From Amphimedon queenslandica (Eukaryota > Porifera > Demospongiae > Haplosclerida > Niphatidae): DNA of 27,654 bases. This document shows, in pieces, positions 10,892-19,878 of this stretch. A program made the position numbers and the translations under genes. Location: contig NW_003546752.1 of the NCBI RefSeq assembly GCF_000090795.2, forward strand, positions 1 through 27,654, read 5' to 3'. Within the stretch, counting starts at the first letter, position 1; the number at the start of each line of letters is the position of its first letter. The notes below the pieces were generated by a model. That model made no database searches and had not been told where the DNA came from. It saw nothing but the letters and a program-made list of their open reading frames with translations.

Positions 10892-11992
10892 AATTCATAC
10901 ATTACATGATACCCAAGGCTATAGTCCATGGTTTTTTCTGGAAAATGGCTCCGAAATCACTTCGAATTTCTATTACATTTTCTGATACATATTGATGTCC
11001 TTATGCTGTATAGAAAGTTTGAGCTGATTCTGACTTCACTTTTTTGAGTTACAGTCATTTTAAGAAAACGCCAAAATTCTGAAAAATACCCAAGGCTATA
11101 GCCCATGGTTTTTTCCGAAAAATGGCTCCGAAATCACTTCGAATTTCTATTACATTTTCTGATACATATTGATGTCCTTATGCTATGTAGAAAGTTTGAG
11201 CTGATTCTGACTTCACTTTTTTGAGTTACAGTCATTTTAAGAAAACGCCAAAATTCTGAAAAATACCCAAGGCTATAGCCCATGGTTTTTTCCGAAAAAT
11301 GGCTCCGAAATCACTTCGAATTTCTATTACATTTTCTGATACATATTGATGTCCTTATGCTATGTAGAAAGTTTGAGATGATTCCGACTTCAATTTTTCA
11401 AGTTATGGCCATTTTAAAATGTGATATACTTATACATGTACATGTATAAGTATAATGACTCTTTCTTTATGTGTGTTCCTCCATTCAGTGTTTAAAGAAG
11501 TGGGGTTTCAGAAGATGCGAGGACATTTGTTGGGTAAAGACGAACATGAACGACCCAGGGAACACAACCCACCTGGAACAGAAGTCGATATTCCAACACA
11601 CCAAAGTACATTATAGCTATACACATCAAATTGTATTACAATACAAGATTAATGTACATTTATAATAGGAGGGTTCACTAAAAACATGAGTACTGTGTGT
11701 TACATGTTTTATATTATTTTAATTATTTATCTGTCAATTTTTAACTCAGTCACACATACATGTACATGTATATTATTGTTAATTAATAAAGTTTTTTTGT
11801 ATATGGTCATACATGTACATGTACATGTACATGTACATGTCAATATACCATGAACTGCTACCAATATACTATACCAATATACCAATATACTAAGAACTGC
11901 TTTGTTTTAGGTATTATATTAGGTACACAGTAAGCTCCATTTAACTGCCTAAAGCTACAAAGTACATATTAACTGCATGAACATGCTTTTAC

Positions 11993-12071
<79 letters not shown>

Positions 12072-12519
12072 GGTGTACATGTACATGTACATATACTACT
12101 AGTGTACATCAGAGGAGAGAAAGGGGTGTCCATATCAGTGCATAGTTTAATACCCTCCTCTTGTTAGTGTGTACACGTGNNNNNNNNNNAAATATGAAGC
12201 TACTACTTACTATAATTAATGCTCCGTTTGTCTCTGTTGGTCTGTTGGTCCTATATATGGTCAGTACATCCATACTGGCCTTATTATTAGCATTTTAGCA
12301 ATACAGAGGGTTAGCTAAAGTAACGTAGCTCTTACTAATAATTCAAACAAGGATGTTTGTTTAACTTTATACCAATAGCAATTTTAAACATAGTTTGAAT
12401 GTGTTTACTCGTAAAAGCAAGCGTGACTGTGATAATTATTATTAATGTAGACTTTACTATTTCTTTGCATTCCTTCCAATTCACTCCCTCTACTGTCTGT
12501 CTGCTCTCTCTCTCTCCCC

Positions 12520-12579
<60 letters not shown>

Positions 12580-13633
12580 CCTCTCCCTCTCTCTCTCTCT
12601 CTCCAGGAGCACTGCCTGATGGGTATTAAAGGTACAGTGAGGAGGAATCAAGATGGACACTTCATACATGCCAACATTGACCTGGACATTATCATATCTG
12701 AAGAGGTACTAGTGTGCTATATTTAGTAACAGTATTAATACTATAATCATCAAGCTGTGCTATATTTAGTAACATGATTCCATGTATTTTGTATATTAAT
12801 AAGCTACCATTAATTATGAGTATATAATTAAAATTAATTATTTTATAATTACATGTATTTTGACAACATGTTTTGTCATCTCATGCGGATCTGATGTTAT
12901 TATTATTATTATCATCATCAGTATATTATTATTATTATTATTCTTTTATATATTGTTTTATGGTGTATTGCTTGACAGATAATTAATAATTGAAAGTGGT
13001 TTTATTAAAACTGTTGTGTCTTTGTGGTACAGGTACATGTACACTTGTGGTGATGTGAGAGTGTACTTTAATCACATACATGTATGTACATGTACATGTA
13101 TATGTATAAGATTCACGTAGATTTCATATAAATAATCACGTCCACATATATTGTATAGTCGGTTACTATGAAGACTTGTATAATACATATTAAGACTTAT
13201 AATGTTTTTGTGCCATCTTACTCTTCCATAGACAGTTCTAAACCCGTATGGACAGTAGTACAGTCAAACCTGTCTATTCCGGACACCTTGGGACCAAACA
13301 AAACTGTCCTTATTATAGAGGTGTCCTTATTTTAGAGTGTCCACAATAGCAGGCTATACTGTATAAGCTAGTTGCTTCTTAATTCTGCTCTGCAACAAGA
13401 AATATAAGTGTGATATGTACATGTACATACATGCATGTACATCATAAACAGATTTGCTTATGATTATTAATGGGGTATGCATGTTTTTGTAGTAGATGGT
13501 GTGTTTGATTCTTGTTAATAAGTAGCTGTCTTGTCTCCTGTTTGTAGTGCGAGGTAGTTATTCAACTTGTTACTATTGTTGGTAGGTAGTTATGTGCTTT
13601 GGTGGAGTTCCTGACATTCTTTTAGTTATGTCA

Positions 13634-13664
<31 letters not shown>

Positions 13665-14108
13665 CTCTCTCTCGCTTCTTCTCTCTCTCCCTGTTTCTCT
13701 GTCTCTGTCTCCCTCCCTCTCTCCCTCTCTCTCTCCCTCTCTCTCTCCCCCTACAGCCAGAGATGGGTAATAATGATAAGCCAGAGGAGATATTCCATAT
13801 CATTGAACACTTTTGTTTGGGTAGAAAGAGACTCCATTTATTCGGCAATGATGCCACTGTTAGACCAGGTAATTAAAACCAATTAATCAATTAATTTAAT
13901 TAATTACATTAACCAATAATTAGATGAAATTTGTAGTATTACATGTCCATTAATTCATGCTATTTTCATATATAAGATACGTGTACATGTACATGTAGTT
14001 ATTGTTTTTTAATTATCTTATTTATTTATTTATTTTTTATTTATTTGTTTATTTATTTATTCATTCATTTATTTATGTTTGCATTCATTTATCTATTTAT
14101 TCATTTAC

Positions 14109-14139
<31 letters not shown>

Positions 14140-14378
14140 TCTTACTCATAGGTTGGCTAACACTGGGCCCAAACCTCTCCAGTTCCAATTATCACAAAGA
14201 ATCATATCTTGCTAACTTCACTGACGAGAGTGGTGGCCCACTACTCAAATTTGACGAGACCATAGAAACACTTCGTCCAAAGACCCCGCCCCCTAAAGGG
14301 CGTGGCATCGGCCGAGGGGGCCTCAATGTGAACCCTGGGATGGGCGGAGTCGGTCGAGGACGTGGCAGCTACACATGA
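7452..14378 (+). CDS. METTL14: METTL14, non-catalytic subunit of the m6A mRNA methyltransferase
   Basis: Partner of METTL3 in the nuclear complex that methylates adenosine in mRNA; METTL14 supports RNA binding and structure rather than catalysis. Twelve exons join to 450 aa (human: 456): 7452-7637, 8079-8179, 8290-8320, 8441-8503, 9252-9339, 9838-9893, 10243-10422, 10730-10822, 11489-11605, 12607-12705, 13757-13868, 14152-14378. Family landmarks in order: [108 protein letters not shown] and [11 protein letters not shown]. Position 4 of the motif is Leu, not the Trp of METTL3's catalytic DPPW, as in other METTL14s, but residue 211 is Asp where I expect Glu. The RGG-type tail is short (GRGIGRGG and GRGRG only). 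The first exon is poorly conserved, so the exact start is less certain. Confidence 0.95.
8341..8440 (+). repeat. CT-rich microsatellite ending at a METTL14 3' splice site
   Basis: Nearly pure C/T sequence of CCCT, CTCT and TTCC units, running into ATATCTTTAG, the acceptor of METTL14 exon 4. It functions at least as a long polypyrimidine tract. Confidence 0.7.
8623..9165. mobile_element. 543-bp MITE with about 73-bp terminal inverted repeats
   Basis: Flanked by TA (8621-8622 and 9166-9167). The left terminal repeat (8623-8695) begins CCGTAGGTCGGGATATATTC. The right one (9094-9165) is its reverse complement, differing by one indel in the first 73 bp. No transposase ORF. It sits in METTL14 intron 4, ending 86 bp before exon 5. 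TA duplication and the shared CCGTA terminus with the 3252-3457 element hint at related families. Confidence 0.9.
9206..9247 (+). repeat. (TTTTA)n microsatellite
   Basis: About eight units of TTTTA or TTTA immediately before the exon 5 acceptor of METTL14 (AG at 9250-9251). Confidence 0.8.
9613..9820 (+). repeat. Long CT microsatellite before METTL14 exon 6
   Basis: About 200 bp of CT-only sequence (CTCTCT, CCCTCCCT). It ends 17 bp before the exon 6 start at 9838. Long open frames of Leu/Pro/Ser (plus) or Arg/Glu/Gly (minus) here are artefacts of the repeat. Confidence 0.85.
10454..10625. repeat. Pogo-like repeat, copy 1
   Basis: Contains ACCTGTCTATTCCGGACACC, the internal TTTCAGAGGTTCATTAATGC and CCTTATTTTAGAGTGTCCAC. 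The same blocks occur at 13261-13361 and 15266-15420. It lies in METTL14 intron 7. Ends are not sharply defined in this copy. Confidence 0.6.
10909..11430 (+). repeat. 177-bp tandem repeat, about three copies
   Basis: Units start at 10909, 11086 and 11263 with ATACCCAAGGCTATAG. Copies 1 and 2 are both 177 bp with few differences; copy 3 is truncated near 11430. Shared blocks include TGGCTCCGAAATCACTTCGA, GATACATATTGATGTCCTTA and GAAAGTTTGAGCTGATTC. It lies in METTL14 intron 8. Diverged relatives occur at 2300-2800 and 23525-23920. Confidence 0.85.
11995..12070 (+). repeat. (TAA)n microsatellite
   Basis: About 20 AATAAT units, with one AAC variant, ending in ATTATTATTAT. The flip from TAA to TTA makes the end of the array self-complementary. 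It is about 110 bp from the assembly gap. Confidence 0.85.
12180..12189. other. Assembly gap (10 N)
   Basis: Ten ambiguous bases in METTL14 intron 9. The round length suggests a placeholder of unknown real size. It does not interrupt any exon. Confidence 0.98.
12507..12606 (+). repeat. CT microsatellite abutting METTL14 exon 10
   Basis: A nearly uninterrupted (CT)n tract of about 95 bp ending in CTCCAG, the acceptor of the exon starting at 12607. Confidence 0.85.
13261..13361. mobile_element. Pogo-like MITE, 101 bp, TA target duplication
   Basis: Left end CAGTCAAACCTG and right end CAGGCTATACTG form imperfect inverted repeats, and TA flanks both sides (13259-13260 and 13362-13363). The CAGT start with a TA target is typical of pogo/Tc1-type elements. 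The interior shares TGTCTATTCCGGACACCTTG and TTATTTTAGAGTGTCCAC with copies at 10454 and 15266. It lies in METTL14 intron 10. Confidence 0.75.
13626..13756 (+). repeat. CT microsatellite abutting METTL14 exon 11
   Basis: About 125 bp of CTCTCT with scattered G, ending in CCCCCTACAG, the acceptor of the exon beginning at 13757. The two overlapping 94-aa frames read here come from the repeat plus exon 11. Confidence 0.85.
14020..14142 (+). repeat. (TTTA)n microsatellite
   Basis: Imperfect TTTA, TTCA and ATTT units over about 120 bp, ending just before the acceptor of the last METTL14 exon (14152). Confidence 0.8.
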
Positions 14379-14647
14379 CATATTAATAATTATTCTTTTT
14401 TAATTTTTAAAAACAATATTGAATCGGAAAAATTATACCCCAAAAAATTTGTTCAAAAATGGAGCATCTTATAAGACTTTGCTGCATTTGTAAAGCATAA
14501 GCTGCAGTTAGCTGCTCAATGATTAGCATTTTTCATGTGCCATACGTTGTAGAAGTTAATATGCAGAGGTGTGTCTCTTTATTATTGGTGGTGCTATATA
14601 TAGTGGGTGATGTGGAGCCTAGGAGAAGTGAAGTCCTACCGCAAACC

Positions 14648-17600
14648 ATGTCTTATCCTCCGATACAGGCTCTACACTTGCTGCTCCTTCTCTTCTTAAT
14701 ACCTTCTTCCATTGCTATTCCATACACTGAAGTTTGTCAGGGATTGTTCCGTAAAGTTCTTAGCGAAGATATTGAAGATGTAGAGCCAGTTGAGGCAGGA
14801 GTCATTGAATTGCAGCTCAACTCCACTCGGAAAGTTTTAAACGGAACTGAGCTCGTCTTTGTATGGAGTATGGATACTGTCCCTCGCTCGGAGTCTTTTG
14901 AAATCTTATTAAAATTTGATTGCTTCCATTTTGAGGTTAGCTTCTTATTGAACACTTTTTGCACACTTTTGCTGCTTTATTTATGAAAATAAATGATTTT
15001 CAGCAAGCAAAGCACAAAGTTAATGCTACATACCCCTCCAAAATTACCAGCTATACACTATATATTAGCAATTTTAAATCTTTCATAGGATTCATTGGTT
15101 CGATTTGGAGGGTCCTCATTTGGTAGAGTCAATCTGACATCACCGCTAGATTATAATTGTTCGGTTCTGACATGTTTTCGAATTCCCTTTTTTGGAAATG
15201 AGGCATACTACCGGATGTTTGGACCTTATCAAAGTCACCAAAAAAGCAACATTATAGAAGGTAATACAGTTAGTCCTGTCTATTCCAGACACCTTGGGGC
15301 CCAATAATACCCTAGCTCCTGATCATATGAACCCGTTCTTATTTCAGAGGTTCATTAATACACATTACTATTGTATTGGGACTGATACTACCCCTCCTCA
15401 TTATAGAGGCCTCCTTATTATGTAGAACCAATATGATTTTTGTATAGCTAAGAAATTGCCTAATATCATGTACCCAATTTCCAAAATAAACTTAATCATC
15501 ATATTTTTAGTCACTTTTGTTCAACGACTTGTGACCAAAAATTTATCAATATTTTTATGATTATATTTCTTTATTTTTGCCTCAGTATAGTCACTGGCGC
15601 TAATTCTAATTGCATCCAATTCTTAGCAAAATTTTCACTTTAGTACTAATGTGTGTGTGTGTGTGTGTCATTTTGAACTAAAAGTTCATCGCTGGTTGAG
15701 TGTATCAGTATAGTACACTGTCTAGTTCCAATTATTGTACTAATTATTATAATGACATGCTACCATCTCATTCCATTCATTGGTGTACATTCCTATTGAC
15801 CTCTTTGATGTCCCTCTCAATCCATTAATGATAATATACACTGCAGCAGTTTCCCACTATCTTCCTTTATGACTATATGTAACTATTTTCAATTTCTCCT
15901 TTGATTCTCTCTCACCCCATCCCCCCCTCTCTCTCTCCCTCTTTCTCCCTCTCTTTCTCTCTCTCTCTCTTTCTTTCTTCCTCCAGTATCTAGTAGTCCC
16001 GGTCCCTCCTCCACTACAATCCCTACTGATGGTAAGTAGTTCTACTCTACACTTCAGTCTGTTATTGATATAAATGGTTTCTGGTTTAATCTGTTATTAT
16101 AATCCTTCCTAGGCACCTCCTCTGTGTATTCCTCTGTCTCCTACTCCACATTCCTTGAAGATGATGAATTTGATGATGACTTCTATGCTACAAAATTCAC
16201 AATATCATCACCTTCTACTTCCATGCCATACACTAATACAAAGACACCACTGCATAATCCTCCTAGTGCTACTACTAGTATTGATAGAGTCATTGAAGGG
16301 ACTTTTACTAGTGGTAGTTATTCTTCTGTCTCTTCCGATGCTGTTCAATCCACGATGAGTTCAAGGTTGACATCATCTGTTTCTATACTGACACCAATTG
16401 AGAGTGGATCAGTTCAAGGATCAGGAAATCAGACACAAGATTATACAAGTGAGACTATCATTTACTTATTGCATAGTGACCTCTTTTTTTCCTTTTCTCT
16501 CTCCCTCTAACTTTTTTACCCTCTCTCCCTCTCTCTCCATGCATATTCCCTCATATACATTCACACTGTGTACAGATCAAGTTATTTTTGCAGTAGTTTC
16601 ATCAATAATTTTAACTACAACACTAATTGTGTGTGGAATGGTTGCATGGACAACTGCCAGAAAATGCCTTTCAAGAAAGAAGTAAGCACACACACACACA
16701 CACACACACATAATAATTTCACACTTGGAATCATAAATAGCTAAGGCACATGATAACCTACCACTATGGGACATTACCTATACATGAACATCAAAGATTT
16801 TAGATTATAGTAATAGTGGAGTTGACTTAACCAAGCCACTCCTATAAGACATGTTACTACTATGTTATGCTTACCATTTTCTGTAGAAATGAAGTCATGA
16901 GCTTATAGCTTAAAATTTTATACCCAGTCATCCTTAAAATTTATACAAGCGGTTATACATAGGAAGTGATTTCATGTTATATTATAGTAAATACCCTATT
17001 TTTGTTTATTATCAATTAAGCTTTTATTATCAAACCTTGCTTATAAGCTGCTCCGTATGAATGTAAGACGTATGTACATGTACTTTGTATGTATATGCAT
17101 CTTGTTTTTGTTAGCTGTTATGCAGGCTATGAGAAAGGAGTGCACTGTTTGTTATGATAGTTGCATATTATCTGAACTATTTAATTGTTTTATAAATCTT
17201 TCCTTCATTACAGTATCAATTATAATAATAAATAATACTGATAATGACACTCACTGTACAGTCTGTGTGTTTGTTCCATTACTGATCATCATCCTCCGTT
17301 CATTCATTATAGAAGTGACATTCAAAAAGAGATTGATCTGTACAGGACTTCAATGGCATTTCACTGAATGTGCATTAATGCAGTTTTGCAGTTCAATTTG
17401 CAGCCAATGCAGTTTTTGCTAATAATAATAAAACTTGTACTATATAGCTCTGATGTACTGACTACCATTGTACCATATAGTAATGAATAATGTTTCTTGT
17501 ATTTAATGAAGAGAAATCATAAAAGCATGGAGAGGTGGTTTGTTAGGAGGCATAGCTGTTAGGCCATTTCCTTCTCATTTGTGGTCCCTTGGGAGCATCG

Positions 17601-18509
17601 TAATGATTCCCTGCTAATGTTTATTAAGAAACTCATGAATAATTCATGAGTTGAGCCATGCTCTCTCTATATATATATATCACTGTGCAGTCTGCCTGAT
17701 TTCAGTTGTACTGATTTTTAATTACCTCTTTCTCTTTTTTAGGATTGCTAAAGAGATCCAAGAAAATTTGGGAAAAGTAAGTAGAGAGAGGCAACTTAAT
17801 TATTTTTAAATATTATAATTATAATTTATTTTTTCCTATATAGACTGAGCTTCTTCTTGTCCATGTCACCCCCTCTCCATCACTCTACACTATCATCTCA
17901 CCTCTCCAGACATTCACTGCCTCATATAATGACACCAGCAATGACTCCAAATCCGACATTAAAGACACCACCACATCATCATCACCATCATCATCAGCAA
18001 TACCATCACCTCCAGTTTCCCCCACATCATCAGACAACCTTTTCACCAGTAAAACAGACTCATTTATCTCACACAGAATATCAACAAAACCAGTTAATAC
18101 TTCAATGTCTACTGACACTCTCTCCTCATATGATAGCTGCTCTATAGAAGTCACAGAGACTGCAGCTTTAAAAAGACATTTACCAGCAAGTACACCCCAG
18201 CCTACAGCCTTGCCTCCTGTAGAGTTGCTTCAGTTGGAGCTGGAGCCTGGCCACACTTCATCAAGTTCAGACTGGTCATCTTCAGGTAGCTGCATTACTT
18301 ATTATAAAGTTTTTGAAAGAAGGAGGGATAGAGTGGAAGGAGAGGTTGATATCAGTGGAGATAAGACTTGTAGTACTTACTCTGATCGCGACGATCATCA
18401 TCATCATCATCATCATCGTTATAGTTTGCTAGATCATTTTTCTTCATCTCAAACTACTGGACACACTTACATTCAGGACTGCAACAGTTTTAACAGCTCC
18501 TGTAGTTGA
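14648..18509 (+). CDS. Receptor B: putative type I membrane protein with Ser/Thr-rich stalk and tyrosine-motif tail
   Basis: Seven exons join in phase to 548 aa: 14648-14935, 15089-15260, 15987-16031, 16113-16448, 16576-16681, 17743-17776, 17844-18509. I chose the ATG at 14648 over the in-frame one at 14519 because it opens a typical signal peptide (hydrophobic LLLLLFLIPSS, cleavage near SIA|IPY). Exons 1-2 encode a Cys-containing ectodomain with NST, NGT, NLT and NCS sequons. Exons 3-4 encode a Ser/Thr-rich stalk (about residues 154-280). Exon 5 carries a single membrane helix (about 283-305) followed by ARKCLSRKK. The tail (about 306-548) has SPSLYTII at Tyr342, ITYYKV at Tyr480, a proline-rich region and a run of seven His. 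The start lies 269 bp after METTL14. No known family is recognised; the plan parallels receptor A at 459-4826. Confidence 0.72.
15266..15420. repeat. Pogo-like repeat, copy 3
   Basis: Begins CAGTTAGTCCTGTCTATTCC and shares the CTAGCTCCTGAT, TTTCAGAGGTTCATTAAT and TTATAGAGGCCTCCTTA blocks with the copy at 10454-10625. It starts six bases after the exon 2 donor of receptor B. The right end is not clear, so it may be truncated. Confidence 0.65.
15915..15986 (+). repeat. CT microsatellite abutting receptor B exon 3
   Basis: C/T-only tract ending in TTCTTCCTCCAG, the acceptor of the 45-nt exon at 15987. It is the same arrangement as in several METTL14 introns. Confidence 0.8.
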
Positions 18510-19109
18510 AATTAACTGGGAGATCTTGTTATTATAATAATCATTGACAATTCATATCATTTATTCATTTCAAATCAATTATTATTATTCAAAGTTATAT
18601 AATTTTATTGAGCTTAGTTAACTACCCACGTGTTAACACGTGACAGGGTCTAGGCGAGGTGGAGTTAGATTAATAGCAGCTCAATCAGCAAAAAGTGAAT
18701 AATAATCAGGAAGTTTTTCAGCTATTTTATCCCTGGATGGCATTTGATATTGACATTTCAAATGAAAATCATCATACAGTGAGCCCTTCATTTAAAGGGA
18801 TGGTGAGAGAGACAGGAGAGAGAAGAAAGCTATCACAAGAATTCCAAGAACCACTTAATCCCTTTCTTTTATAGGCAACTATTAACCTGTTAAAAAAATG
18901 TATTGTACAAATTCATTTTGTACATTTTTCATTGAATTTGACCCTTCATCATCACTGTTGCGGAAATGTTGGCTGCAAGTCGGAGCACGGCAAACACTGA
19001 AGTGTAAGCATTTAGATCTTCTGTAGTATGCATCATAGTATCAGAGTATTATTAGCATGATGTTTGATTGAACAATAAATTTAATGACCAGAAATGAGCA
19101 ACATGGTTG
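18510..19109. other. Intergenic region after receptor B
   Basis: No coding exon is supported. It contains TTATTATTATT stretches and the 16-bp palindrome at 18627-18642. The rest is AT-rich and looks ordinary. Confidence 0.5.
18627..18642. promoter_or_regulatory. Perfect palindrome with two CACGTG E-boxes
   Basis: The sequence CACGTGTTAACACGTG is perfectly self-complementary over 16 bp and places two E-boxes 10 bp apart, one helical turn. It lies 118 bp after the receptor B stop and about 1.2 kb before KMO. A dimeric bHLH site is plausible but unproven. Confidence 0.4.
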
Positions 19110-19470
19110 CTGGGGCGTATCTAGAAATATGAGAGGAGGGGTGCTGAGGGCGCGCGAAGCGCGCCGCGATTTTGGCCACACCCACTTTTACGGCAGTAAA
19201 ACGGCCTTTTCCTGCATTTTTGTCAATTGCGGGTGGGGCCAAGATCATTTCAAGCATACTGCCATGCGAGCTGCCATGTTACTGGTACTCTGAATTCTGA
19301 TTGCTCCTTAAAGCACTGGAAACTGCTGAAACTATGATCAGGGGGCTAGATAACTTTGTTAGGAGGCTTGGTAGTGATGCAAGAGTCCAGGATTTGAGTA
19401 ATTTTTTCTGAGCTCAGCCATGAGGGGGGTGCTCAAGCCCCCTCGGCCCCCCCCCTAAATACGCCTCTGG
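19110..19470. mobile_element. hAT-like non-autonomous element candidate
   Basis: The left end CTGGGGCGTATCTAG and the right end, read in reverse, CCAGAGGCGTATTTAGGGGG are similar. The GC-rich interior has the hairpin GGCGCGCGAAGCGCGCC at 19149-19165, unlike the AT-rich surroundings. GGTTG occurs on both sides but an exact 8-bp target duplication is not visible. The ORF at 19084-19293 is within it and is not a gene. Confidence 0.5.
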
Positions 19471-19630
19471 GTTGTATATAATTCTTTTTCAACTGAAGGT
19501 TACCCCTTGGATTAATTAGTTTGCTGCATTCACTTAGCTTTAATTGGAACTAAATTTCCAGGGAATTTTAGTACATAAAGTTTTACTAGAATAACACTGA
19601 TTGATAAAGGAATTTAGACTATTCGCATTT

Positions 19631-19806
19631 TGCACCGTATGATTAATGCTGATTAATGTCCACGTAATGCATACATAATATGTTGCTATTAATAGTACAT
19701 CATGTGAATTATGTCATAAGATAAAGTCCCACATTACCTTTTTAATCATATGATTAATGATTGAGGTGTACGTAATGTTGCTATTATTAGCGGCATTACG
19801 GTGCAC
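19631..19806. repeat. Short inverted-repeat element upstream of KMO
   Basis: The left end TGCACCGTATGATTAATG and the right end, read in reverse, TGCACCGTAATGCCG share a 9-bp terminus. TGATTAATG occurs several times inside, and ACGTAATG at 19692 and 19770. It ends 72 bp before the KMO ATG, so it may supply part of that promoter. Termini are short, so confidence is modest. Confidence 0.4.
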
Positions 19807-19878
19807 TATGATGTCATAGCTAAACTCCTATATAATTGCTTCTACTGCCGCAACTATCACTCAAAAATCAATAGTGCA

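Noticed and set aside
13573..13876. 94-aa frames on both strands
   Set aside because: Composed of a CT repeat fused to METTL14 exon 11; only 13757-13868 plus strand is coding.
15089..15110. tRNA T-loop-like GGTTCGATT
   Set aside because: No acceptor stem or D-loop around it; it is coding sequence of receptor B exon 2. I saw no convincing tRNA or rRNA anywhere in the window.
17057..17422. 121-aa plus-strand frame with hydrophobic stretches
   Set aside because: It lies in receptor B intron 5, no splice signals include it, and the sequence looks like AT-rich chance coding.
17938..18419. CRISPR-like or tandem repeat in the CATCAT runs
   Set aside because: Short codon repeats (His/Ser) in the receptor B tail without regular spacers.
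18105..18509. A separate gene starting at the internal ATG 18105
   Set aside because: The frame is continuous with the exon starting at 17844, so it is the end of the receptor B tail, not a separate gene.
19084..19293. 69-aa frame
   Set aside because: Lies inside the GC-rich hAT-like element at 19110-19470; no domain.
19801..19878. Upstream extension of KMO to 19801
   Set aside because: The codon there is GTG, and the added residues resemble nothing in the family; the ATG at 19879 is the first usable one.
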